A stretch of 64,000 bases of DNA, taken from Paracnuella aquatica (GTDB taxonomy: Bacteria; Bacteroidota; Bacteroidia; Chitinophagales; Chitinophagaceae). The stretch lies in NCBI RefSeq assembly GCF_003332885.2, contig NZ_QOWJ01000015.1:1-64000 (forward strand). Reading direction: 5' to 3'. Below, piece after piece: positions 52,948 to 62,321 of the stretch. Below the pieces are notes generated by a model. The model was not told where the DNA came from. It saw only the letters and a list, made by a program, of their open reading frames with translations, and did no database searches. Both the position numbers and the translations under genes were made by a program. Each line of letters begins with the position of its first letter. Within the stretch, counting starts at the first letter, position 1.

Positions 52948-54441
52948 ATGCAACCTACAATAGTGTTTATTTTCGGCGGTGCCGGCGACCTGGCACAGCG
53001 CAAGCTGCTGCCTGCCTTGTTTAATTTATACCTCGACGGCAACCTGCCGGAGCAGTTTTTTATTGCAGGCATCGGCCGCTCGGCGCTGGCTAATGGGGCA
53101 TATAAAAAGTTGATCAAAGAAGGCATCGACGAGCATGCCCGCCGCAAGGAGCAATTAAAAGAACACTGGGATGCATTTTCCAAAAACATAGAGTACCTGC
53201 AAGTCGATGCATCGAAAGATGCGGAGTATAAAGTGCTGGGTAAAAAAATAACAGCGCTGCAAAAAGAGTGGGGTGCCGAGGCCACGATCATGTATTACCT
53301 GTCGGTGGCGCCCCAGTTGGCACCGGCCATTGCAGCCTCGCTGCACGGCCACAAGCTGGCCAACAACCCGGCTTTGCACCGGCTGGTGTTTGAAAAACCT
53401 TTTGGCCACGACCTGCAAAGTGCCCGCGAGCTGAACGGGCAACTGACCAAGCTGTACGCCGAGGAACAGATTTTCCGCATCGACCATTTTTTGGGAAAAG
53501 AAACGGTGCAAAACATTCTTGCGTTTCGTTTTGCCAACACCATGTTTGAGCCCATTTGGAACCACCGGTATATTGATCATGTGCAGATCACCGCTACCGA
53601 AACGGTAGGCGTGCTGGACCGCGGCGCTTATTTTGAAGGCGCCGGCGCCCTGCGCGATATGGTGCAGAATCACATGCTGCAACTGCTGTGCATGGTGGCT
53701 ATGGAGCCGCCCGTATCATTTAATGCCAACGAGGTGCGCAATAAAAAACACGATGTGCTCAAAGCTATTCGCTGTTTGCGCCGCGAGGAAGTGCATACCC
53801 ATGCGGTGCGTGGCCAGTATGCATCGGGGTGGGTGGAAGGAAAAAAACGCGTGGCGTACCGTGAGGAGGCATCGGTGGCGCCGCAAAGTGGGGTGGAAAC
53901 ATATGCCGCCATCAAATTATTCATCGACAACTGGCGCTGGAACGGCGTACCATTTTATGTGCGCACAGGCAAAAGCCTGGCGGAAAAAACCACGCATATT
54001 TCAGTGCAGTTCAAGTCGGCGCCCAGCTATTCTTTTCCAGCCGAATCGGTGGATACCTGGCGGCCCAACCGCCTGCTCATCAACATCAGTCCAAAGCTGG
54101 ACATACGCCTGCGTTTCCAGGCCAAGCAGCCCGGTCAGCAAATGACGCTGCAGCCCGTGGAAATGGTATTTAATTATTTCAACGAAACCTCCGAAACACA
54201 GCCCGAAGCTTACGAAACGCTGCTGCAGGATGTGATTGAAGGCGATGCCACGCTGTTTATGCGGGCCGACCAGGTGGAGCGTGCCTGGGCCATACTGGCG
54301 CCCATTATGGAAGTGTGGGGCACCAAGCAGCCGGTTGATTTTCCCAACTATGCATCGGGCTCATGGGGACCTGAAGATGCCGAAGCACTGATTGCACGGG
54401 ACGGCAATCATTGGACTACGCTGCCGTTGAATGGGGGATAG
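52948..54441 (+). CDS. zwf: Glucose-6-phosphate 1-dehydrogenase
   Basis: A 497-residue enzyme that starts the oxidative pentose phosphate pathway. The NADP site reads FGGAGDLAQRKLLPALFNLY, the active-site motif RIDHFLGKETVQN is intact, as is the FEKPFGHDL segment before it. Follows gnd in the same direction. The lactonase gene pgl, often third in this group, is not present here. Confidence 0.97.
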   Translation: MQPTIVFIFGGAGDLAQRKLLPALFNLYLDGNLPEQFFIAGIGRSALANGAYKKLIKEGIDEHARRKEQLKEHWDAFSKNIEYLQVDASKDAEYKVLGKKITALQKEWGAEATIMYYLSVAPQLAPAIAASLHGHKLANNPALHRLVFEKPFGHDLQSARELNGQLTKLYAEEQIFRIDHFLGKETVQNILAFRFANTMFEPIWNHRYIDHVQITATETVGVLDRGAYFEGAGALRDMVQNHMLQLLCMVAMEPPVSFNANEVRNKKHDVLKAIRCLRREEVHTHAVRGQYASGWVEGKKRVAYREEASVAPQSGVETYAAIKLFIDNWRWNGVPFYVRTGKSLAEKTTHISVQFKSAPSYSFPAESVDTWRPNRLLINISPKLDIRLRFQAKQPGQQMTLQPVEMVFNYFNETSETQPEAYETLLQDVIEGDATLFMRADQVERAWAILAPIMEVWGTKQPVDFPNYASGSWGPEDAEALIARDGNHWTTLPLNGG

Positions 54442-54528
54442 TGAAGGGGTAATAAGATCAAGCAATGTAAGATTCGAACAAGTGGATCGATCACTTGTGC
54501 CATAAATCGTTTGTGCCATAAGTCCTAT

Positions 54529-55308
54529 TCATTTTTTTCCTTTGAACCTGCTGGATTTCCGGAAGACGATTTCCTTAATGCGAGACATTGGTAGGACCCG
54601 TGTAGAATTTGTTTCTTCCGAATAGATGAAAAGATAATTTTTTGTGTTGCCTATGAAATAGGTAGAGCTATCAGAAACAAATTTTTCATCATTGTCTAAG
54701 TTGATTTGAGTGCCATAGTAATATTTAGACCGCTTTACTGTTCTAACTTCTATTAAAGTCAAATAGACGATCAGTAAACCTATCAAAAAGAAGGTAAAAA
54801 GATTATCTCCTATTTTCCAATCAAAGTCTGAAATCCGCCCATTACTTGCATACCAATTAAATTCATACATCATAATTAAGAGCGTAATTGGCGCCACCGT
54901 AATTAATATGGAACCTAAGATCAATTCGATTCCTATAGGTCCGATTAAGGCATTAATTGTTATAAGAACTAATAAAGTGGCTACGCCTGCTGTTAGTAAC
55001 GGCCACAGTCTTTTACAATATTTTTTTAGTCTAGTTCCGAAAGAATCATTAGGAGAAATAATCGATCGGTTTTCAGCGGTTGAACCGTTTCTAAATCGGA
55101 TCAAAAAAAAGCCGAGAGTGCCTGCGCCAACGAGTAAGATAATTGAGTTAAAGAACGAAGTAATTATTTCTCCTAACTCTAAAAAGTTTAGGATGTTGAT
55201 ATCGAAGAAGAAGTAATAAAGTACAAGTCTTATACCACCAAGAAGAATAAGTAACGGTCCGATCACAGTAATGATGGTAGAAAACAGCCACTGCTTTTTG
55301 TTATCCAT
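54529..55308 (-). CDS. Hypothetical multi-pass membrane protein
   Basis: A 259-residue protein with about five membrane helices (near residues 9-30, 47-70, 101-118, 125-148, 169-187) and a C-terminal soluble domain of about 70 residues (YYYGTQINLDNDEKFVSDSSTYFIGNTKNYLFIYSEET). I do not recognise the family. The gene is clearly more AT-rich than zwf and the ferritin-like genes on either side, suggesting later acquisition. It stands alone. 55309-55574 shows no gene. Confidence 0.65.
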   Translation of the reverse strand: MDNKKQWLFSTIITVIGPLLILLGGIRLVLYYFFFDINILNFLELGEIITSFFNSIILLVGAGTLGFFLIRFRNGSTAENRSIISPNDSFGTRLKKYCKRLWPLLTAGVATLLVLITINALIGPIGIELILGSILITVAPITLLIMMYEFNWYASNGRISDFDWKIGDNLFTFFLIGLLIVYLTLIEVRTVKRSKYYYGTQINLDNDEKFVSDSSTYFIGNTKNYLFIYSEETNSTRVLPMSRIKEIVFRKSSRFKGKK

Positions 55309-55574
55309 TTAAGTTAGATTGGTTCGCTTTGGGTATATGGCTAAGGTAGCAACCTGTGTTCAATATTCCATTCTTTACAGAAGACATTCACTGAGTGATA
55401 TTCTTCCATACCTAAGCATTTGGATGTCATCAATACCTGTTTCCATCTTTCTATGATTTTTTTTAAAAAAATGTTATCGCCCACAATCCAAACCGTTTAC
55501 CCTTTACGTAACTCTATGCAAATGCTTACGATCGGGGCAGCTTTAACTATTACCAAACCTTAATCCCATAACAT

Positions 55575-56279
55575 ATGGACATCATCAGCGGACAGAAGCC
55601 CGGGGCTTCTGAACAACACCCTATTGCCCGTAATGTATCGCGCCGCAACTTTTTGCGCTTTGCAGGCATCACCGGCGCATCGGCAGCAATCATCATTACC
55701 GGCTGTGGCAAAGACGAAACCGACGAAATGGACGGCGGCGTAAACCTGGGCAGCGGCGATATTGGCGTGCTCAACTATGCATACGCGTTAGAACAGCTGG
55801 AAGCGGCGTTTTATACCCGCGTGGCTGAAATGCCGTACAATAATATTTCGCCACTGGAGCGCCAGTATTTTGAAGAGATCCGAGACCATGAAATTGCACA
55901 CCGCGAGTTGTTTAAAAAGGCCCTCGCCAACAATGCCATCCGCAACCTGGAAGTGGATTTTAGTGCCGTAAACTTCAGTAACCGCGAGTCGGTGCTAGCT
56001 ACTGCAAAGGCATTTGAAGACCTCGGTGTATCGGCATATAACGGTGCCGGCAAACTGCTTACCAATCCCGATTACTTGTTGCTGGCAGGAAAGATCGTTT
56101 CGGTGGAAGCACGCCACGCAGCTCTTGTTCGCGACCTCATCGCCAATGGCTCATTTGCCGACAATACGATTGTGGATGCCAATGGTCTTGACCGAAGCCT
56201 TAACCCAATGGAAGTGTTGGCAGCCGCTGCGCCTTTTGTAAAAACGCGGATCAATGCATCGAATCTGCCCACAAATTAA
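55575..56279 (+). CDS. Ferritin-like diiron protein with Tat/lipoprotein-type signal
   Basis: A 234-residue protein. The N-terminus VSRRNFLRFAGITGASAAIIITGC combines a twin-arginine motif with a lipobox, so it may be exported folded and lipid-anchored. The mature part is a Ferritin_2-type four-helix bundle with metal ligands in ALEQLEAAFYTRV, IRDHEIAHRELF, AKAFEDLGVSAY and VEARHAALVRDL. Such proteins occur in stress and desiccation responses; function is not settled. Followed by a second protein of the same type. Confidence 0.88.
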   Translation: MDIISGQKPGASEQHPIARNVSRRNFLRFAGITGASAAIIITGCGKDETDEMDGGVNLGSGDIGVLNYAYALEQLEAAFYTRVAEMPYNNISPLERQYFEEIRDHEIAHRELFKKALANNAIRNLEVDFSAVNFSNRESVLATAKAFEDLGVSAYNGAGKLLTNPDYLLLAGKIVSVEARHAALVRDLIANGSFADNTIVDANGLDRSLNPMEVLAAAAPFVKTRINASNLPTN

Positions 56280-56312
56280 AGGGGGTGAATGAGCAATGGT
56301 AATATGCTATTG

Positions 56313-56357
56313 CAGTTTCAAACAATCGTCAATCCATAATCGTAAATCGTCAATCAA
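56313..56357. repeat. AATCGTCAATC-word tandem repeat
   Basis: CAATCGTCAATCCATAATCG then TAAATCGTCAATC is a degenerate tandem of a short word immediately before the second ferritin-like gene. Confidence 0.6.
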
Positions 56358-57179
56358 ATGAATCTCTATAATGTAGTCGACCAGATTGAAAAGCTGGATC
56401 CTGATATGAGCGGTCGTCTTGATGGCCGCCGCGCAGCACTGAAGCAGTTTACTTCTTTTGCCGGAAAAGTGGCGCTTGCTGCTGTACCGCTTTCCCTCGG
56501 TGGCATGTTAAAAAAAGCCTATGGCCAAAGTGTAACCACCGTACTTGATGTATTGAATTATGCACTAACACTGGAGTACCTGGAAGCCGAGTTTTACACA
56601 CAGGCTGTAGCGTCAGCCGGACTGATTCCTGCAGGTGCACCAACCGGCGCCATCACCACCATCCGCGATCATGAGAATGCGCATGTGGCGTTCTTGCGTA
56701 CAGCCATCCAGGGTGCAGGCGGCACACCGGTAAACAAACCCAATTTTGATTTTACCGCAGGCGGCGCATTTGCCAATGTTTTTTCCAACTACGATACTTT
56801 TTTGGCGGTGGCGCAGGCGTTTGAAGATACCGGCGTGCGGGCCTACAAAGGGCAGGCTGCCAAGCTTATTTCAAACAATGATGTGCTCACTGCGGCCCTC
56901 AATATTCATTCGGTGGAAGCACGCCATGCATCGCACATACGCCAAATGCGCAGGGCCCGCGGTGCTGCCGTTAAGCCATGGATCACTGGTAAAGATTTGG
57001 GCGGTTTGCCTGCTGCAACAGCTGCTATTTATGCAGGCGAAGAAAATGCAACGCAGGCCGGCGTTGAGATCACCAACATTAACGGTATGTCCATCAGTAT
57101 GGACGATGCAACCGAAGCTTTTGATGAGCCGTTGACCGAGCAACAGGTACTTGCTATTGTACGACCATTTATTCGTTGA
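56358..57179 (+). CDS. Ferritin-like diiron protein, second copy
   Basis: A 273-residue Ferritin_2-type protein, paralogue of the previous gene, with the same four metal motifs: LTLEYLEAEFYTQA, IRDHENAHVAFL, AQAFEDTGVRAY and HSVEARHASHIRQM. Its N-terminus has an Arg pair (GRRAALKQFTSFAGKVALAAVPLSLGG) that could be a weak Tat signal but no lipobox. Thus one copy may be anchored and the other free in the periplasm. A terminator follows. Confidence 0.88.
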   Translation: MNLYNVVDQIEKLDPDMSGRLDGRRAALKQFTSFAGKVALAAVPLSLGGMLKKAYGQSVTTVLDVLNYALTLEYLEAEFYTQAVASAGLIPAGAPTGAITTIRDHENAHVAFLRTAIQGAGGTPVNKPNFDFTAGGAFANVFSNYDTFLAVAQAFEDTGVRAYKGQAAKLISNNDVLTAALNIHSVEARHASHIRQMRRARGAAVKPWITGKDLGGLPAATAAIYAGEENATQAGVEITNINGMSISMDDATEAFDEPLTEQQVLAIVRPFIR

Positions 57180-57203
57180 TCCGTACCCGTTAGTTTAGGC
57201 GTT

Positions 57204-57250
57204 AGGGGTGAAAAGGGCTGTACTTGTGGTGCAGCCTTTTGCCCCTTTTT
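57204..57250 (+). terminator. Terminator after the ferritin-like pair
   Basis: AGGGGTGAAAAGGGCTG and CAGCCTTTTGCCCCT pair with few mismatches and are followed by seven T. It overlaps the end of the convergent UbiA-type gene. Confidence 0.8.
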
Positions 57251-58246
57251 TTATTGGGCACTCAGCCGGCCAAAAAAGCGGCGGCTTAATTGGAAGCAGG
57301 ATAAAATATTTTGTGGAAACAGCACCAGGTGCAATAAGAGCAGCCACCAGGTGCCGGGTTGCTGCAGCGCCACCACCAGCAGCACCGCCACTGGCCAAAA
57401 CAGTTGGTAAAATGTATTGAGGAAAATATAGTTGCGGCCGGGCACCGGCAAAATAGCAATCACCTTGATGTTGAAAAATGTGCGGGCAATGGCCACGCCA
57501 ATGATGTACAACCCAAATACCAGCCACAACAGCGGCATGTTTAAATAAGCCAGCAACACGCACAACGCAAGCACTTCCACGGCCAATATACCTTTTGCAA
57601 TGATCCAGAAATTATAGATCTCTCGTTTCACTGCATAAGTGCTGGTGCCTGACTCGGTATCGTTCATGCGGTCGGAAAACTGGTGCCACATAATGCCGCG
57701 CAGCCCATAGGCAAAAGCCCATACGGCGGCACTGATCATCCAAACGGCATCGGCATTTTTGCCTGCAAAATGAAAGATGGCGGCAGCAATGGTGAGTGTA
57801 GGGAAAAGATGGGCGCCACTGGCATCGGCCACCACGCCCCACACGCCTTTATTTTTTAACCGCATGGGCGGCATGGAATAAGCAGTGAACGATACGCCGG
57901 CCAAAAAGTAAAACAGCGTGGGCAACGAATCTTTATAAAAAAAGAAAAGAAACAAAAAACCGGGAATGGCGCTGGCGGCCAGCAGCAGCCTGCGTTGGAC
58001 AGGAGTGAGTTTGCTTTGCCGGTTGTATTTGCCTGCAGCCAGGTCTTCTTCTATATCGGTAAAATCGTTGAGTACACTTACGTAAGCGGCGCCAAACATA
58101 GCCGAAACCACCACCATCAGCAAGCCGGGTAACAGTGCCAGCACATCGGCGCCACAGTACAAGGCAGTGGCGTAGCCCATTGCGGCCAGGGGCGCCATTT
58201 TATATTGCCACCACTCACTCAGCCGGATCAGTTTCGTCAGTTTCAT
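57251..58246 (-). CDS. UbiA-family prenyltransferase
   Basis: A 331-residue integral membrane enzyme with about eight or nine helices. Both Mg-diphosphate motifs are intact: NDFTDIEED (NDxxDxxxD) in the first half and DRMND (DxxxD, within HQFSDRMNDTESG) in the second, so transfer of a prenyl group to an acceptor is expected. It has the YSMPPMRLKNKG segment after the third helix, as in other UbiA proteins. Start at ATG 58246 is preferred to a TTG at 58279. The acceptor is unknown; it is the last gene of a leftward set with two glycosyltransferases, an exporter and a cyclase-like protein, not of a quinone or haem operon. Confidence 0.88.
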   Translation of the reverse strand: MKLTKLIRLSEWWQYKMAPLAAMGYATALYCGADVLALLPGLLMVVVSAMFGAAYVSVLNDFTDIEEDLAAGKYNRQSKLTPVQRRLLLAASAIPGFLFLFFFYKDSLPTLFYFLAGVSFTAYSMPPMRLKNKGVWGVVADASGAHLFPTLTIAAAIFHFAGKNADAVWMISAAVWAFAYGLRGIMWHQFSDRMNDTESGTSTYAVKREIYNFWIIAKGILAVEVLALCVLLAYLNMPLLWLVFGLYIIGVAIARTFFNIKVIAILPVPGRNYIFLNTFYQLFWPVAVLLVVALQQPGTWWLLLLHLVLFPQNILSCFQLSRRFFGRLSAQ

Positions 58247-58285
58247 TGCTGCAGGATACTCATTTTGGTTGCGCCGCAACGCTGT

Positions 58286-59248
58286 TTATTCAGCCATTTC
58301 ATGCCACTTGCGCATCACGGTTTGCATCATCAGTTTCGAAAAAATGCGGGCATAATTCAGCGGGTGAAAAAACACCGCCTGCTGCATCATGCGTACGCCT
58401 TCTATTACTTTGCCATTGGTGCGCATGTTGTTTTTGGCGCTGCGCACCAGATACTCGAGGTAGCGTTTTTTTAAAAACTTTTGTTCGGGCACCGTCAGCA
58501 GGTGCATGTGGCGTTCGAGGATCACTTTAGCATCAGCTACATACAGCAGGCTATATACTTCCTCGCGGCTGCGGCCGTCGAAAATATTGTCGCCCACCAC
58601 GGTTTTTCGCCACAGTGGTTCTTTTATAAATCCGGCAGTGCAGGCTTTGTTCAGTAGCATATCGAGCAGCATGCACCAGTCGTCGGCAATATTCATCTGG
58701 TTGCTCCACCCCGATACCATTGAGGAAGCCCGCACCAAAAGCGATGAAGATGGTGAAAGGCAGGCGCGGATATACATGTAGCGCAGCTCCGATGAATTGA
58801 ACAAAACGGTGTTGCCCGGCTGCTGTTCAAAATAATGTTCGAGGTAAGGGTTGAAGCGGCAAAAATCGATCTGTCCGCCGTCCTTTGTTTCCTGTATCCA
58901 GTTGGCAAAAACAAAATCGAGGTTGTTGTCTTCTAGCAGGGTTACGGTTTGCTCCAAAAACTGCGGCTCCCAGTAATCGTCCGAATCCAGCGAAGCAATT
59001 AGGGTGCCTTTGGCCAACTGCAATCCGCGGCTGCGGGCAGCGCCCTGGCCGGCATGTTCCTGTATCACATATTGCACCGATGGAAATGTTTCCATCAGTT
59101 GCGCCGTGTTATCTTGTGAGCCATCATCCACCACAATGATCTCTACGTTGGGGTACGTTTGCGCCAGTGCGCTCCGGATGGCCGTCGCCAACACCGAAGC
59201 CCGGTTGTAGGTAGGTATTATAACCGATACCAGCGGATTAGTTTTCAT
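58286..59248 (-). CDS. Family 2 glycosyltransferase
   Basis: A 320-residue GT-A fold enzyme: VSVIIPTYNRASVLATAIRSALAQTYPNVEIIVVDDGS, then GAARSRGLQLAKG, the DxD-like SLDSDDYWEP and a C-terminal half with DDWCMLLDMLL. It transfers a sugar from a nucleotide donor at the cytoplasmic side. Its start overlaps the end of the upstream glycosyltransferase gene by 11 bp, so both are translated together. Confidence 0.92.
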   Translation of the reverse strand: MKTNPLVSVIIPTYNRASVLATAIRSALAQTYPNVEIIVVDDGSQDNTAQLMETFPSVQYVIQEHAGQGAARSRGLQLAKGTLIASLDSDDYWEPQFLEQTVTLLEDNNLDFVFANWIQETKDGGQIDFCRFNPYLEHYFEQQPGNTVLFNSSELRYMYIRACLSPSSSLLVRASSMVSGWSNQMNIADDWCMLLDMLLNKACTAGFIKEPLWRKTVVGDNIFDGRSREEVYSLLYVADAKVILERHMHLLTVPEQKFLKKRYLEYLVRSAKNNMRTNGKVIEGVRMMQQAVFFHPLNYARIFSKLMMQTVMRKWHEMAE

Positions 59249-60440
59249 AAATTAGCTCAGTTATTTCATTTGCAAAAACTTCTTCAGGGCTGCCAGTAAT
59301 CTGGTCTTGTATCATGGCTACCGCGGTGGTGCCCATTTCGGCCCAGCGATGGCGCTGCTGCCAGGCCCGCTCCATTGCGGCTTCAAAATCTTCCACATTT
59401 GCTTCGGCTAAAAAGCCATTCACGCCTTCCGTTATATACTCCGGGGTGCCACCTGCTTTTGACGCAATCACCGGCCGGCCGGCAGCCAAGGCTTCAAGCA
59501 CCACCAGCGGCATGCCCTCGCAACGCGACGGCAGCACCAGCGCATGGTGTTGTTGCCAAACGGCTTCCATGCCTTCTACCTGTCCTTCAAACACCACGTT
59601 GGTCAGTTGCAGCAGTGCGGCCAGTTCTTTAATGCCTGCCTCGTCGTGGCCGGTGCCAATAAAGCTCACCACCACCGGGCGGGACCGCCATTTGGGCTGC
59701 GCCAAAATGCGCAACAAAATGTCCTGCCCTTTATCAATAATAAACAGCCGCCCGATACAAGCCAGGCGAATGGTTTCTGATGCAATAGGAAAAGGAAGTG
59801 CTTTCGGAACCAACCGCACCGGGTTGTGTATTACACAGGCATTGGAAAACCGGAACCCAAACTGCTCCTCGGTGAGTTGCAGGTTGTGCTGCGATACGAA
59901 ATAGCATTTTTTAGCCCGTTGAAAAGCCTGCCGCATGGACTGCCGCAGGTGGGCCGGGGGCCAGAAAAATTCCACTGCCTTCTGGCAAACAACAACGTAG
60001 GGTATATTGTGTGCGCTGCAAACGGCCGCATAGTCCAATCCATCAAAATTTATACCCTGTGCAATGATAACCAATTGAGGCCGAAAAAGCTGGAGGTGTT
60101 TGCCAAAGTTGATGTGCTCCCAGTAACCTGGCGGCCGCCGGAACAATCTTTCGCGCAGCTTTTTTTGCAGGCGCCGGCTCAGCGGTGCATTGGCCGGAGT
60201 ATCGCCCAGGGGCTGCAACTGCACACCCGCCTGCGCCAGCGCTGCAATGCGCGGGTGATGCGGGTTGATGCCCACTTTAGAAAGGGAAGCGCCGATGCCC
60301 GACTGCCGCAGGAAAGGCAGGCTGCGTGCCCACAACTCTTCACTGCCGCCCCAGTCGTCGCTGCACATCGACACAATAGCCACCCTTGCCTGCTGGGGCT
60401 TTGGCGCTATCGTTGTTTTATTTTGTTCGGGTGCAGTCAT
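59238..60440 (-). CDS. Family 4 glycosyltransferase
   Basis: A 400-residue GT-B fold enzyme. N-terminal Rossmann part (VAIVSMCSDDWGGSEELWARSL), then the donor-binding half with CIGRLFIIDKGQDILL, VEGMEAVWQQHHALVLPSRCEGMPLVVLEALAAGRPVIASKAGGTPEYI, which contains the E-x7-E motif of GT4 enzymes. Overlaps the GT2 gene by 11 bp; the ABC exporter gene lies 60 bp upstream on the same strand. Confidence 0.92.
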   Translation of the reverse strand: MTAPEQNKTTIAPKPQQARVAIVSMCSDDWGGSEELWARSLPFLRQSGIGASLSKVGINPHHPRIAALAQAGVQLQPLGDTPANAPLSRRLQKKLRERLFRRPPGYWEHINFGKHLQLFRPQLVIIAQGINFDGLDYAAVCSAHNIPYVVVCQKAVEFFWPPAHLRQSMRQAFQRAKKCYFVSQHNLQLTEEQFGFRFSNACVIHNPVRLVPKALPFPIASETIRLACIGRLFIIDKGQDILLRILAQPKWRSRPVVVSFIGTGHDEAGIKELAALLQLTNVVFEGQVEGMEAVWQQHHALVLPSRCEGMPLVVLEALAAGRPVIASKAGGTPEYITEGVNGFLAEANVEDFEAAMERAWQQRHRWAEMGTTAVAMIQDQITGSPEEVFANEITELIYEN

Positions 60441-60500
60441 CGGGCGGATGTTGAGGGTGTCAAAAGCAGTTTAGGTGTAAAATTTAAAGATAAATGGTCT

Positions 60501-62321
60501 TTATTTTAAAACAGGTTTTTTTAGAAACAGTTTGGCGTACTCACCTGGGGTATTTACCAGCTCTTCATGCGTGCCTTCCTGCTTTACCTGCCCATCGCCC
60601 ATTACATAGATATAATCGGCATGTTTTACCGCCGACAGGCGGTGGCTGATGATCAGTGCCGCACGATTGCCAATGCGTTCGCGGAAACTCTGAAACAACC
60701 GCTGCTCCGAAACCGCATCCAGCGCACTGGTGGCCTCATCCAAAATCACGATCCGCGAGGTGCTGTAAAATGCCCGGGCGATGGCCAGTTTTTGCCACTG
60801 CCCAATACTTACTTCGCGGCCTTCTTCAAACACACGGCCCATGGTGGTGTTGTAGCCTTGCGGAAATTTATTGATAAAAGCCGCTGCACCCGAGTGTTCG
60901 GCCGCAGTTACCAGGTCTTCGTCGGAATGCTGGCGGTGGATATCGCCAAAGCGGATGTTGTCGGCGGCGCTCACATTATAGCGGCCAAAATCCTGGAATA
61001 CGACCGACAGCTGCCTGCGGTATTCGGCACTGCTAAACTGGCGCACATCCACACCACCCAATGTAACGGCTCCTTCGGTGGGATCGTACAAGCGGCAAAG
61101 CAGTTTGATTAGCGTTGTTTTACCGGCGCCGTTCAGGCCTACCACCGCTACAATTTTGCCGGCAGGCAGGTGCAAATCCACACCGGTAAGTGCCGGGTCT
61201 TTGGCATGCGGGTAGGTAAAGCTTACGTCCTTTAACTCCAGGTCCAGCTTTTCATCGGTAGGTACGGGCACCGGGGTTTGGGGCTCGGCCAGGCTGGGCT
61301 TCAGGTCAAACAATTCAAAAATGTTGTTGACATAAATGCTGTTGGCATACAACACCGAAATGCCGCCCGAAAGGGAGTATAAAATATTATTGAGCTGCGG
61401 AAAAGCAATCAGGAACAGGGCCGCATCGCCAAGGCTGGTGGTGCCGTTCATGGCCGAAATGGAAATAAAACCAATGCAGGCAAAAATGCCCAGGGTCACC
61501 GATCCGCCGGCAATCATCTCGTTGGTAGTGGCCAGGCGGTTGAGCCGCAGGCGCTGGGTAATGAGGTCGGTAAAAATAGACTTGTGCCAGGAGCGCAGGT
61601 AAGAGCCAAGGCCAAAGGCCCGGATCTCTTTGGCAACCGTATCGCCGGTAAGCAGCGAGCTGAGGTACGCCGATTTACGTTCGAGGTGCGTTTGATTGCG
61701 CCGCCATTCATACATCCGGTCGGCTGATTTAATGCGCACCCACAGCAGCGGAATAATAAATACGGCCATCAGGGGCAGCAGCAGCCAGTGAATGGAAATC
61801 AGCAGGGAGCCCACCATCAGGAGCATCATGGCGTTTTTGGCAATGTCCACCAGGTTGGTGAGAATGGCATTGGGGCGGTCTGGACCCGCATCCATGGCAC
61901 GTTTCATCGTATCGAAATAAGCGGGGCTTTCAAAAAACGAAAGGTCCAGCGATACGGCGCAGCCGTGAATTTTATCATCGATAAAGGTGCTTACTTTGGC
62001 GGCCTGCACTTCGGCCACATGGCCGGTAAGTGCCCGCACCATCATATACACCACGCCAATCACCGCAGCAATGATCAGGTAAGTAATCACCTCCTGCTGT
62101 CTTGCTGCTGCTGGCACATCGGGTTGTTGCGCCACGGCATTTACCAGTAATTTAAAAATGTACAGCGAGCCAAAAAATAGGGCACTTTCCAGCACAATCA
62201 TTCCCACGGTAAAGATCACCCGGCCTCGCGTAACGGTCCAGATCAGCCGAAGCGTACGCAGCAGTTTCAGGTTTGCTCTTAGCTGCTGCACCTTATCTTT
62301 TATACTTAATCGCTTACTCAT
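60501..62321 (-). CDS. ABC exporter, fused membrane and ATPase domains
   Basis: A 606-residue half-transporter: six-helix membrane domain (residues about 20-330) and ATPase with Walker A GLNGAGKTT, Q-loop VFQDFGRYN, a divergent signature REVSIGQWQKLAIARAF in place of LSGGQ, Walker B IVILDEATSALD and H-loop LIISHRLSAVKHAD. The GQWQK form is typical of exporters for peptides and antibiotics. No peptidase domain. It sits between the cyclase-like gene and the glycosyltransferases, so export of their product is likely. 62322-62616 contains no convincing gene. Confidence 0.92.
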   Translation of the reverse strand: MSKRLSIKDKVQQLRANLKLLRTLRLIWTVTRGRVIFTVGMIVLESALFFGSLYIFKLLVNAVAQQPDVPAAARQQEVITYLIIAAVIGVVYMMVRALTGHVAEVQAAKVSTFIDDKIHGCAVSLDLSFFESPAYFDTMKRAMDAGPDRPNAILTNLVDIAKNAMMLLMVGSLLISIHWLLLPLMAVFIIPLLWVRIKSADRMYEWRRNQTHLERKSAYLSSLLTGDTVAKEIRAFGLGSYLRSWHKSIFTDLITQRLRLNRLATTNEMIAGGSVTLGIFACIGFISISAMNGTTSLGDAALFLIAFPQLNNILYSLSGGISVLYANSIYVNNIFELFDLKPSLAEPQTPVPVPTDEKLDLELKDVSFTYPHAKDPALTGVDLHLPAGKIVAVVGLNGAGKTTLIKLLCRLYDPTEGAVTLGGVDVRQFSSAEYRRQLSVVFQDFGRYNVSAADNIRFGDIHRQHSDEDLVTAAEHSGAAAFINKFPQGYNTTMGRVFEEGREVSIGQWQKLAIARAFYSTSRIVILDEATSALDAVSEQRLFQSFRERIGNRAALIISHRLSAVKHADYIYVMGDGQVKQEGTHEELVNTPGEYAKLFLKKPVLK

